From: Zea mays
Lineage: Eukaryota; Streptophyta; Magnoliopsida; Poales; Poaceae
Direction: 5' to 3'
Length of the DNA: 64,000 nucleotides
Assembly: GCF_902167145.1 (NCBI RefSeq)
Contig: NC_050100.1
Span: 194,363,439-194,427,438, forward strand
The position numbers were made by a program, and so were the translations under genes. Shown piece by piece: positions 1 through 9,494 of this stretch. Position 1 is the first letter of the stretch. Each line of letters opens with the position of its first letter. The notes below the pieces were generated by a model that saw nothing but the letters and a program-made list of their open reading frames with translations, was not told where the DNA came from and made no database searches.

Positions 1-370
1 GTGCTTGCCTTCTCCGGAGCCGCCCAGTTCTTGAGGTTTTGCAGCTTGTCGACGACGGACTTCTTCAGAACCCCAACCTAAACACGAGCGAATGACCATA
101 ACACCAGAGGGCTCGTTTAACGCACAACTAACGCAGAGAAACCAACCAACCAACCTCGTCTCTGAAGGCCTCGCCGCGGTGCTTCCCCAGGTCCTCGTGG
201 AGCACGTCGAAGATCTCCTCCTCCTTCTCCTCCAGGAGCCTGACGAGGCCCCTGAGCTGCGACTGCCGCCACTCCAGGCCCTGCGTCCTGCCGCTCTCGT
301 ACACCTCCCTCAGGTCGCCCACCAGGCCGCCGAAGCCCAGCTTGGCCTTCTCCTCCGGTACACTCCCCAT
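1..370 (-). CDS. Aldehyde dehydrogenase family 3 (ALDH3), N-terminal part, runs off the window
   Basis: NAD(P)-dependent oxidation of fatty or aromatic aldehydes is the known role of the ALDH3 family; plant members act in the cytosol, plastid or on membranes under stress. Exon 1 is 370-155, with the ATG at 370-368 and a donor after 155 (GACGAG then gt). Exon 2 is 77-1, with an acceptor ending in TTTAG, phase 0. Joined, the 97 visible residues contain the family's N-terminal helices, including LGKHRGEAFRDE followed by GVLKKSV and KNWAAPEKA, the last being closest to ALDH3H1-type proteins. The catalytic Cys and Glu lie beyond the window. The Met at 370 is preferred over the longer open frame from 598 because family similarity starts just after it and a TATA box lies about 130 bp upstream. 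The member within ALDH3 is not certain. Confidence 0.9.
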
Positions 371-498
371 GCCTCTCGAGTCTCGATCGAGCTTGCTGCT
401 GGTCTCTATCTGCGTATGTACGTGCAGCAGTGTGTTGTGCTGTAACGTTGTAGTCTCGAGCCTGGGCTGTGGTTGCCGCCGGTGCACGCGAACACGTG

Positions 499-506
499 CT
501 ATATAG
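499..506 (-). promoter_or_regulatory. TATA box of the ALDH3 gene
   Basis: CTATATAG on the minus strand, about 130 bp upstream of the ATG at 370. A CACGTG G-box overlaps the area just downstream (493-498), and an ACGT core lies upstream near 550. ACGT elements are common in stress- or ABA-responsive promoters; that role here is inference. Confidence 0.6.
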
Positions 507-599
507 TGCTCGGCGTGCCAGTGTGTGTGGCTGGGGACTTGGCAGCCGTACGTGGCTCGTTCATCAATGAATCCAGTTAGCCTGCAGGGGTCCCCCACG

Positions 600-1699
600 G
601 CCGAGTGGTTCTACGTCACCGGGGCGACATGGGTACAGTTGGTGCTGTTGGGTTTTGTAGAGAGGCGCTGGTGCTGACTGCTGACAGATACAACCAGCGG
701 CACTAATATAATGCATGGGACAGGTTTAGCAGTTTTAATATAAAAGTTAGTATAGTAGGCGTATATTTGAGCCGACAACGTTACAAAATTTGGACAGGTC
801 TAGAATTCTAGAAACCGCTTTCTTTTCTTTAGAAGGCTAGAAATGTCGACTTGTTTAGGAGACCAGAAATCTCTCTAGACATTTTTTTTTTCCTGAGATG
901 ATCTTGACAAACAAACTACAAATAATAAAAATTTTTTTCAGTTCCCGAGGCCTGCCCAGACCCAAATAGGGTTTGTGCAAATGGGACATTTTTATGTCCT
1001 CGGCGGGCTACAGCTTCCCTTCCATTATGGCCCATCATCATTTGGGCGTCTTTGTCGGCCCAATCGCATTTTTTTTGCTGTCGCTTGTCATTTTTTGCCC
1101 ACGTAAATACAAATAGGTACAATAAACAAATAAAATAAATATAAAGAAAAGAGAGTTGAACGGCGAACGCTATCAAATTACTGAAACTAGTGCTCGGAGG
1201 TCGGTTACTACTTGAAGGTTAACGGAAGGGGGAAAAACATTTCTTTTTTAAAAAAACGGAGAACCGGGGTATGGTGACAACATATCAACGTCAACTGTTC
1301 CTGTTCATACACTGATTTAAAATAAAATCACGAGAGTCACGCAGCATTGCCATTGCCCATTTCGACATCCCTGAAACTGTACTATAATTCTTTCTCCGGA
1401 ATAAACAAACAAATAAAATAGAGCAAATAATGTCACACGCCATCCGCGGCCTCGCCAAACTGAACAGGTACGAGTGAGACTAGGCAAAATTGGCCATGTG
1501 CCGTTAACAGAGTCGGAGGCTTCCACGCTAGACCAGCCTGTCAGTGTGACCAGGCAAATCAAGCAGACTAGAAAGCATGAACACAGCAGCACCTAGTATT
1601 GGCGAGAGTTGCTCCCGCGATGAGATCTGATCTCACTCGCATGTGATTGGCGATGGAGCGAAGCGCTAAACGCTCACCAGCTTCCGCCGCCGTGGCCTG
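600..1699. other. Intergenic, no gene recognised
   Basis: Upstream flank of ALDH3. It is AT-rich with short A/T runs (for example near 880-935). The short open frames here have no recognisable domain and no codon bias. Confidence 0.6.
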
Positions 1700-1701
1700 T
1701 A

Positions 1702-2133
1702 CTCCCTCCGGTGCAGTAAAAGAAGTCATCCTGCGCGTGACCGAGCGTGCACAAAAAGAAGTTATAGTGCGCGTGGGTCTGAGATTTGGACGTTGTTGCC
1801 CCTAGTAATTGCACAAAAAAAGAAAGTCATCCTGCGCGTGACCGAGCGTGCACAAAAAGAAGTTATAGTGCGCGTGGGTCTGGGATTTGGACGCTGTTGC
1901 CCCTAGTAATTGCACAAAAAAAGATGCACTTAAGAGGAATCAAACTTGAGACCTCCAGTCTAGAATGCCTTGGAGCTGCTGCAGCAACCAATCAAGCCTG
2001 ATTGTTTTGGTGACATTAATGCACCTATATTCCTATTTAATAGGAGCAAACATGGAAAACTTTATGATAATTAATCACTCCTTGGTATGCACAATCATGT
2101 CCTAAACGACTACCTTTACTGCACTGGAGGGAG
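1702..2133. mobile_element. Stowaway-type MITE (Tc1/mariner)
   Basis: The ends form terminal inverted repeats: CTCCCTCCGGTGCAGTAAA at the left and its complement at the right (2115-2133), with one mismatch. Both ends are bordered by TA (1700-1701 and 2134-2135), the target duplication expected for Tc1/mariner. The CTCCCTCCG start is the Stowaway signature. Its 432 bp have no coding capacity. It contains a 101-bp tandem duplication. Confidence 0.88.
1725..1926. repeat. 101-bp tandem duplication inside the Stowaway element
   Basis: Two adjacent copies of a segment starting GTCATCCTGCGCGTGACC (at 1725 and 1826), differing at only a few positions. The duplication lies wholly inside the MITE. Confidence 0.85.
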
Positions 2134-2135
2134 TA

Positions 2136-2884
2136 TCTGTATTCAATTCAGTAGTGTGTAGTCCTCGTCCTGCCACTGCCAGCCTTTATAATCTGCCCGC
2201 AGTGTTCCTGCTAACCTGCATCTACTGCTTCCGGCACGAGCTTGCATCTACGGATCTACTACACCAAACATATATACTAGCTTAAGCACGAGCTAGCAGC
2301 AGATATACATGCCTGACAGTCTGACACTGACAGCAGTATTAAGTTGTAGGTGGACCGCTGCGTTTTACTCCATCCAATCCACCACACCACACCACACCAC
2401 ACAACAAACAGAGCGACGCAACGCATTCCATGCCTTGCAGTTGCAATCTACGACCAGTAGAGCAAATTAAAAGCGCCCTTTTGCTGAAACACGCAACTTG
2501 CAAGCAGCTGCGTGCCTAACCAACATCTCCAGCAGCAGATTTGTTAATTAACGGTTACAATTGCACGGCACATCCGTTTCGCGTTGGCCGTATGTGCTGC
2601 CCGTTCTGGAGGATTAGCGATTTGTTAATTGGTTCTGCGGGTCGTCTCGTCTAGATGTAAATGCTGTTAGTTGGGGTGTCACCAGCGGCAGCCGGTCCGA
2701 AGGGGAAAAAAAAAATCTGTGCATCCCGGATGTAAACTACTCTCTTTCAGTCCCTCTTATCCACCACTTAGAAGTCCAAGAAACCACATGTGGAGCATAT
2801 GAAAGCACATGCTGCAGCGTTCAGTAAACTCCATTTTGTAAGCGTTCGTCGTGTTTATAAGGGCACATGCAAAGTTAACTAAGG
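2136..2884. other. Intergenic, no gene recognised
   Basis: No supportable gene. It holds a CACAC simple repeat near 2381-2405. The last 8 bp (2877-2884) form the left candidate target duplication of the next element. Confidence 0.55.
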
Positions 2885-4057
2885 GATGTTTGAATACACT
2901 AAACATAATAGTTAGCTCGCTAATAAATAGCTAGCTAACTATTAGTTAATCTCTATCTCTACTATATATTAAGACAATAGTGTAGACCATGACACAACCA
3001 TGCCCCCGCCCTATCCTCATCCTGTCGGTGCGCTCCGCTCGTCAACCAACCAAACCTCCCTCTGCTAAAACCTCGTCACCCTCCTCCACTATGGCTGCCT
3101 CCCTAGCCTGACGCTCCCATTTCCCCGGCCTCGGAGCTGCGACTGCCGCCCCTGTGCCCACCCCTCCCCACGCGCACCCCCAGAATACCCAAAATCTGCG
3201 ACCCCGACACCTACTCCCCCTGCTCCAGCGCCACCCCCGAGATGCCTGGACTCTGCGACCGCACACCCATCATCACTCAGCCAACATTCATGTCGTCGTC
3301 GTCGGTCTCCCGCTCCGCCTGGCGTCCCCGTCCTTCTACCGCCACGCTCTCGTGGGAGGCAACCCACTCGCGGCCGCACCCCATGCCCTCCTCCTAAAAC
3401 CCCTCGCGTCCAAGCCCCGCGTATCGTACCACCAACTCATGCCCCTCCACCAACTGCGCCAGCATGACCCACCCCTTGTCGTCGCAGTCACTGCCTCCAA
3501 GCCGGTTCTCCAGGTACCCTTTCGTATCCCTTCCCTCCTGTCATTTGTGGTGGGATGTCGCATGATGGATCGATCGACTGCTTCGAACTGCCTGGCTTGG
3601 GTTGGGGTGCCACGCAGGACTCGAAGAAGTACCAGCAGTCGAACTCCATGACGACAAAGTTCACCAGCGTGGCCAACATTCCCTTCCTCTTCCTCCAACT
3701 CCCACGGACATCCTCAACGCCCACAACCTCCTCGTCGGCCACGAGACCGCGCTCTTCGTCGTGTTGTGGTTCGTACGGTCCCCAATTCGCGTCTCAGATT
3801 TCACCTCCTCTGTGCCTATCTGTGACGCTCATTTTGACGGATTTGATTGCACGCTTCAGGGAATGCTCACTGGGCTGCTAGGCAACCTCTCGCCCTTCTC
3901 CTATTTCGCCAAAAAGAGTGAGACGGAGGTTGTCATCTCCACCTATGCGGTCCTAGTTTGCTAAAAGTAGCTAATAGCCGAATCATAAGCAGCACCGTTT
4001 GGATGTTTTAACTAAATTTAGTGTTTCATTATTAGCTCTGTTGAATCTAAACATGAT
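2885..4057. mobile_element. Probable non-autonomous hAT-like element carrying a captured gene fragment
   Basis: The ends read GATGTTTGAATACA (left) and, on the complement of the right end, CATGTTTAGATTCA. They are flanked by AACTAAGG (2877-2884) and ATCTAAGG (4056-4063), which match at 7 of 8 bases as expected for an 8-bp hAT target duplication. Both arms carry AT-rich CTAATAGTTAG-type motifs common in grass hAT MITEs. The core from about 3000 is GC-rich and carries a MEX1-derived fragment. The TIRs are imperfect, so the call is moderate; a Helitron model was also considered. Confidence 0.5.
3610..3961 (+). pseudogene. Fragment of a plastid maltose exporter gene (MEX1-like), broken
   Basis: MEX1 exports maltose from the chloroplast during starch breakdown. 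The translation shows KKYQQSNSMTTKF then ANIPFLFLQLP in one frame. After a shift near 3705 it gives DILNAHNLLVGHETAL, and then GMLTGLLGNLS and YFAKK in the same second frame, all characteristic of MEX1. The 91 bp at 3769-3859 have GT...AG borders and no MEX1 similarity, so an intron appears to be retained. That points to DNA-level capture, not a retrocopy. Similarity stops near 3961, far short of a full transporter. The GC-rich sequence at 3000-3600 may derive from the 5' part of the same gene, but I cannot show that. It is not functional as a transporter. Confidence 0.75.
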
Positions 4058-4063
4058 CTAAGG

Positions 4064-4531
4064 AGTACCGCCACGTGGCATCAACTATTAAAGGTCCAAA
4101 ACATGGTTTTTATATATACGCTCAAAATTCATCTTTTGGAATAGCTTCTGAAACTGATCGCCATTTGCATGTTACGTACCCCTACCGATCAAGATCTATT
4201 CAATTCCTTATTGTTCAGGATCAGCGACTTGACTAACAACCAAAAAAGCCATCTCAAAGTACGCGCGAGATGACGTCACATGTCGTAGAGTAGATCACAT
4301 CAATCTTCAACGGATTGGACGAGCTTATTTTGGCGATTTGATTAACGAGACTCTCTGCAACGAACTCTGACATCACGGAAATTTTTCTATGTAATCCGAT
4401 TCAACTACTACTAATCCACTACATCAAGAAACTTATATAAGTAAAATAAATAAAAAAACATTACCTTCACCTTCTACTCTCTCTAAACAAAGCTAATGGT
4501 ATTTACGGTCTTCTTCGGCCGACAATACAGC
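4064..4531. other. Downstream flank, probably including the 3' UTR of the kinase gene
   Basis: No coding sequence is recognised. An AT-rich stretch near 4430-4465 could supply the minus-strand poly(A) region. The exact transcript end cannot be placed. Confidence 0.4.
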
Positions 4532-5759
4532 TCAGGAACCCATCTTGCCGGCAGGTTTGCATCCAGCGGCCGAGATCAGCGCGGTCGTCTTCTCCTGGAG
4601 CTCGCGAACCACCTCCACCATGGAGGGCCGCGTCCCGGGGCCGTCGCCGATGCACCGCAGCGCAAGCGCCGCCACGGTGGCCGCCTCGTGCGTGTCGTAC
4701 TCGTCTCCGAGCCTCCGGTCCACTGCCTCCGCTACTCTTCCTTCGCCGAGCGTAGGACCCACCGCGGCGGCGAGCCGGCGCCCCGTGTCGGCGCATATGG
4801 CCTCCCTCCCCGTGAGGAGCTCGAGCAGCAGCACGCCGAAGCTGTACACGTCGCCCTTCTTGGTGGCGACGCCGGAGCGGAGGAAGTGCGGGTCCACGTA
4901 GCCCGGGGAGCCCATGACGACGGCGCGCGGCGCCGACGACGCCCTGGCCCTGGCCCCGCTGGCCTCCGGCGGCTGGAGCGCGGCCGAGAAGCCCACGTGC
5001 GCGAAGCCCAGGTCGCAGAGCTTGGCGTCGAGGCTGGCGTCCAGCAGCACGTTGGAGGCCTTCACGTCGCCGTGGATCACCGCCGGGTCGCGGCTCTCGT
5101 GGAGGTGCTCCAGCGCCATGGCCACCTGGAACGCCACCGCCATGCGGCGCGCCCACGGGAGCGGCGCCTTGCCGCTGCCGTGGAGCCTCTCGTGGAGGTC
5201 GCCGTTCGGTGCGTACTCAAAGACCAACACGCCTTCCTCTGCACGTACGCACGCAGAAAGAGAGGGAGAGAGAGAGAGAGAAAAGAAACTCGTGTTAGCT
5301 CCTAGCTCATCTATCTACGTGACTTGGAAGCTCCCGCTCAGTGGAGCTGTGGAGCTGATCAGTCGGTGGTTGGTTCGCGTCTTGTTATATACCTCGTTCG
5401 TCGCAGTAGCCGAGCAGGCGGACGATGTGCGGGTGGCGGAGCGAGAGGAGCACGTGGAGCTCCTGGCGGAAGGCGCGGTGGAGGCGCTCGCTGCTGCGCT
5501 GCACCTTGACGGCGCCGAGGCGGGAGGAGGAGAGGCAGGCCAGGTAGACGGTGCTGAAGCCGCCCTGGCCGATGACGCGGGAGGAGAAGCCCGCCGTGAC
5601 GGACTCGATCTCGGCCCACGCGAACCGCCTGGCCGACGACCCGCTGCCCTTGCCGAGCGACGCGGCGGGCTCGTCCGCGACGCGGGGGTCGGTTCGGCCC
5701 GCGTCGCCCTGCTTGTCGAGGCGGAGGCACGAGAGGAGGCCGCACCCGGCGGGCAGCAT
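4532..5759 (-). CDS. Receptor-like cytoplasmic kinase (At1g33260/At4g10390-like)
   Basis: Ser/Thr kinase-like signalling protein of 357 residues. Exon 1 is 5759-5393 and exon 2 is 5238-4532, separated by a 154-bp GT-AG intron in phase 1 that contains a CT-rich run. There is no signal peptide or membrane segment; Cys6 and Cys11 near the N-terminus could be acylated. Visible motifs: glycine loop GQGGFS (64-69), ATP-binding Lys85 in AVKV, catalytic loop HGDVKASN (178-185, Asp180), DLG instead of DFG (198-200), and the activation-segment end [11 protein letters not shown] makes it a non-RD kinase. The joined codon at the splice gives [12 protein letters not shown], which matches the family. The start at 5759 is chosen because an in-frame Met at 5903 lies only about 25 bp from the TATA box, probably upstream of transcription. 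Substrate and pathway are unknown. Confidence 0.9.
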
Positions 5760-5926
5760 CCTGTTCTGGCGCACGCACGACGCCGCACCGCAGCTCCGCA
5801 CGCCGGCTGCTGGTCCGAGGCTGAGCTGAGCTGAGCTGTGTTGCTCTATCTGGTGAAGCGCTGGGCGAGCGCCTTTTTGGCCGTGCTCGGGTGGCCAGAT
5901 CACCGAACGGCTTCTGGCGCCCGTCG

Positions 5927-5934
5927 TTATATAC
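5927..5934 (-). promoter_or_regulatory. TATA box of the kinase gene
   Basis: GTATATAA on the minus strand, about 170 bp upstream of the ATG at 5759. It predicts a transcript start near 5900 and so argues against the upstream Met at 5903. Confidence 0.6.
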
Positions 5935-5959
5935 GACGTCGACGCGGGGGGCGGGACTG

Positions 5960-7236
5960 GATGCCCAGCGCCCGCAGGCGGCAGGCCGCAGCTAGTGCCT
6001 AGTGGACCTCAACTAATCAGTGGCGCGCGGAGCACATAAAGAAAAGGGCAAAAGGCGACGGGGTGAGCAGCTCCTCCCGTTGAGATGCGTGATGCATCTG
6101 CGTGCTGTCGTCACGCACGCCCCCCACAATTCTATTCCGCCGGAGCGTCGCGCGCGCCTGCCGGCTGCCGCCCTGCACCTTGGCTCGGCATGCGCTTTTC
6201 CTTTTTCACCGGTAAAAATATATCAGCAATAATGCGCTCTGCAGCCGTCTGGTGCCGGAATGTTGATTTGGCTAGTATTTTCCTCCGCGTCAGCGGCAGA
6301 GGCGCCACCGGATCGACCGTGGAGTGCGACGTGCCACCGGCACCAGTTCGAGGGCTCCTTTTCAGCTGCTGTCAGAGCGGCCTTTCCTGGCTGCAAGGTC
6401 ATGGGCCATGTTCATAGCAGCTAGATATAAACTTTTTTTCCAGTGGATCCGAATCCTATGGCGAGTAACGTCCCAAATGGAAGTGTCCAGGTGACAGGCG
6501 TCCCACTTTTTCCAACGGGCCGGCGTGCTCTGCTCGCTTACCGCGGCACGCACAGGCAGGCGGTGAAAAAAAATTAATAAACAGCGCTGGTGGTTGCGCC
6601 CGCGTGTGGCTGGGCCACATGGCCCCCACTGAGATTCCTGTAGCCAGATCACGCAGCTCGTCTTCGTATTGGAGGAGCGCTAGCTGGGGAGCATGGGGAT
6701 TAGTGGTTTCATATTCGTAAGCGTACGACATCACATGTTTTGCAGGGTAGATATAGAAGTGGAGGTCACATTCACACACGGAATTCGCCACGGCGAGCTG
6801 AAGAACCTGTCGTCCTGCTGCTGCTGGTGAAGAGTATGGAGGAGGATTCAGAAACAGCAGGGCGCCCAGCGTATGCAGAATTGCAGACGCGCTTCAGATG
6901 TTGACTGCCCGAACGGAGATACAGGAGGAGTACTTGAGACTTTTGACTAATGACTGCCCGCGCCCCACGGTACTTGAACATGCTTTGGACGAATTAAACG
7001 CGTCTGCCCTTTGCAGGCTTGCAGCGTATATACTAGTACAAATTTTCAAGCTGAGTTTATGCTTGCCGGACGGCCCGAAACTGTGAATAGGAGAGCCAGG
7101 ACGAGAGCCCGAGGAACGGTGGCAACTACTCTGATTGGGACATGTAGCATGACTGCATCAGCTAGGTTACATCATTCATTTCGTGCTGTTTACTAGTACT
7201 TTAATTGATGATGATATCAAGGGGCCAACCAGCTAT
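5960..7236. other. Intergenic and kinase promoter region, no gene recognised
   Basis: Mixed GC content with several short open frames on both strands and no recognisable domain. Nothing further can be supported. Confidence 0.5.
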
Positions 7237-7244
7237 CGCATAGA

Positions 7245-7759
7245 TAGGGATGTCAATGGAGAATTCCCAGCCGGAAATAGCTCCTCATCTCTGTTCTGTG
7301 ACAAAAAAAATTCATCCATGGATCCCCACGAACGCTAACGGGAAACATTTCTTTCCCATCCCTGTTTTCTGTGGAGATAAATCCCAACGGAGATTCCCAT
7401 CTCCATTTAAATTATAGTTAGGACATATATTTTTTCTTATTAATGTTAAACATTGTCATTTATACACATTGTCAGATGTAAGAAATTATTATGCATACAT
7501 CAAAATGAACACATTTGAACAATTAGTGGTCTCTTGACAAGGAAATTATTTATTTTTGTCGTTAACTAGTACAAAACACATAGTCGCGTGCACGTTTAAC
7601 GGGTCCCCCGCAGGGAATGTGGCCCCATCCCCGTTTACCCATCGGGAGATAAATTTTTCTAGTTTATATCCCGCGGGGGAAGTTTCTTTCTCATTCTCAT
7701 TCCCTAAAAGAGGAATTCCCCGCGGAGAATCGGGGATCGGATCTCCATTGCCATCTCTA
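7245..7759. mobile_element. hAT-like MITE, 515 bp
   Basis: The left end TAGGGATGTCAATGGAGA and the complement of the right end TAGAGATGGCAATGGAGA are inverted repeats with two mismatches. They are flanked by CGCATAGA (7237-7244) and GGCATAGA (7760-7767), a 7/8 match to an 8-bp target duplication. The interior has CCCCGCGGGGA-type arms and no coding capacity. Confidence 0.8.
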
Positions 7760-7767
7760 GGCATAGA

Positions 7768-9380
7768 GGATCCCATAAAATTGTTTGGTTTCCTAGCGTA
7801 ACCATGTATTTGTGTGAAGAGCCAGACAAACGACCACGACGTCCGCGCTTCCTGTAGCGGCAATACTAGCTCACGGTTTGACCGCGATTGAACACCTTCC
7901 CACCTTCATGGCTAGTTTGGGAGTCACTAAACCGAAGGTGATTGGGGGGCTGAAATTCCGTCCTTATTCATTTTTGAATAAGGGGATTTTAGCCCCTTTA
8001 ATCTACTCCAGTTTTTGGACTCTCAAACTACCTCATTCAATCTACTCCACTCATGTGACGCTGTAGACTCACTCGAGAGATGCTGGAGCCATCAGAGAGC
8101 CTGTGACGCTGCAGACTCGCCGTAGTGAGTCGGGATGCCACTGGTGGTGGTGGTACCACTGAAGAGTGACACCTAGTGGCGAAGTTCTCCCATGCGCGTT
8201 GTCGATATCGAGGGTACCAATGACAGTTGACAGGTAAGTGAAAGGCATGAGAGTAAGGTTGTCTCCGCCGAATGAGTCGTGCAAAATATTATTTTATACA
8301 ATAAATTGTACTATCTATAGAGTAAATTTTAGAATAAAAGATGAGAATGAGCTTAAGAGATAGAATGAGTAAACTACTGACTACAACCTCTTCGTAGTGT
8401 TTCATTTAATTCTAATTCAAAATAAAAGCGGAGATTGCATGAGAGAAGTATTTTTTTTACTTGAAGTAAAACTCTCAAAAGCATGATAGTGAATTACTTT
8501 ATAAAATTAGGAAAAAGCTATTCTTTATTTAGCTCTCGGTATCTTATTTACTCTACTAGAGAATCACAGAATCAATGCTTCGTTTGGTAGAGCTTCTGAT
8601 GGATTCAACAGAGAATCAACTCTGAAAGATCGGCTAAATAGGACATGACCTAAAGTTTTCACATTGAAAAAGAGATTGGAATTAGGATTGACTTAGCACC
8701 ATATCCGATGCAGGGAAACAGATTACAGATAGAGATGGCAATGGCCGTGTACCCATTGGGTACCACTCAACCATACCCAAACACACTAATATAAATTGTA
8801 TCTAAGAAGAAACTCATACTCATGCATGAGTCCAAAGTTTTGCCCATACTCGTATGGGACCCATACGGTACCCCAAATACATTTATAACACACACATTAA
8901 ACAAGAGGACTATGATTTCACGAATTAGCATATCATAGATGTCATACAACAAGCTAAATAAATGATCGACGTAAAGTGTGTGAGGCATTTTGATCAGGAT
9001 ATTTAGCAGTATCCGGGAATATGTCCTACTCAGAGGTGCTGATAGAGCCTATACAAACAAGTTCTAGCCTGGACACCATGAATCAGCAATATGTTATCTG
9101 AGCGATTGAAATGAAAGGTCATTTATGCCTGAAACAAACGGTCGATTCACCGCTCCAAATCCCACGATCGATTTCTATCGGATAAGATTACTGGAAGTTC
9201 AGACTGACACAAGAATGTACAATTGTGAGCAATGGGCTACAGTATAACATGACCTATGGTAAGAAAAAAGAAAAGAACTTTCTGTTTGGGCGCCTCTGGT
9301 ACCTCTTCTGTTCTTCAGTCTTACTACTACTAGTTTTTTTTTAACCTTTCATGATCTGGTACTTATCACAGAACAAATCA
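7768..9380. other. Intergenic with decayed MITE remnants
   Basis: Two transposon-like ends are visible without partners: GGCTAGTTTGGGAGTC near 7910 and TAGAGATGGCAATGG at 8730, the latter matching the end type of the 7245-7759 element. The 8280-8620 stretch is very AT-rich. No gene is recognised. Confidence 0.5.
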
Positions 9381-9494
9381 ATAAATGGTATTCGGATGGT
9401 TCAAAGGCAGGGCAGGTATACTTGGTGATTATGGGCCGGAAAAAGGTGGTGCTGAACTGCTGATCAGCTGGCACCGGTCCTGCAGCATTGCCCT

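Noticed and set aside
3336..3742. Minus-strand frames over the MEX1 fragment
   Set aside because: No recognisable domain, while the plus strand reads MEX1 blocks.
2956..3957. Helitron model: TCTCTACTATATATT at the left after A, CTAG followed by T at the right with a small GGAG/CTCC hairpin upstream
   Set aside because: MEX1 similarity continues through the presumed 3' end (residues ISTYAVLV to 3959), and the hairpin has a stem of only 4 bp. The hAT-like borders with an octamer duplication explain the flanks better, though Helitron capture is not excluded.
4496..5834. Long plus-strand frames opposite the kinase (269 and 306 residues)
   Set aside because: Shadows of the kinase exons; the minus strand has all kinase motifs and good splice sites.
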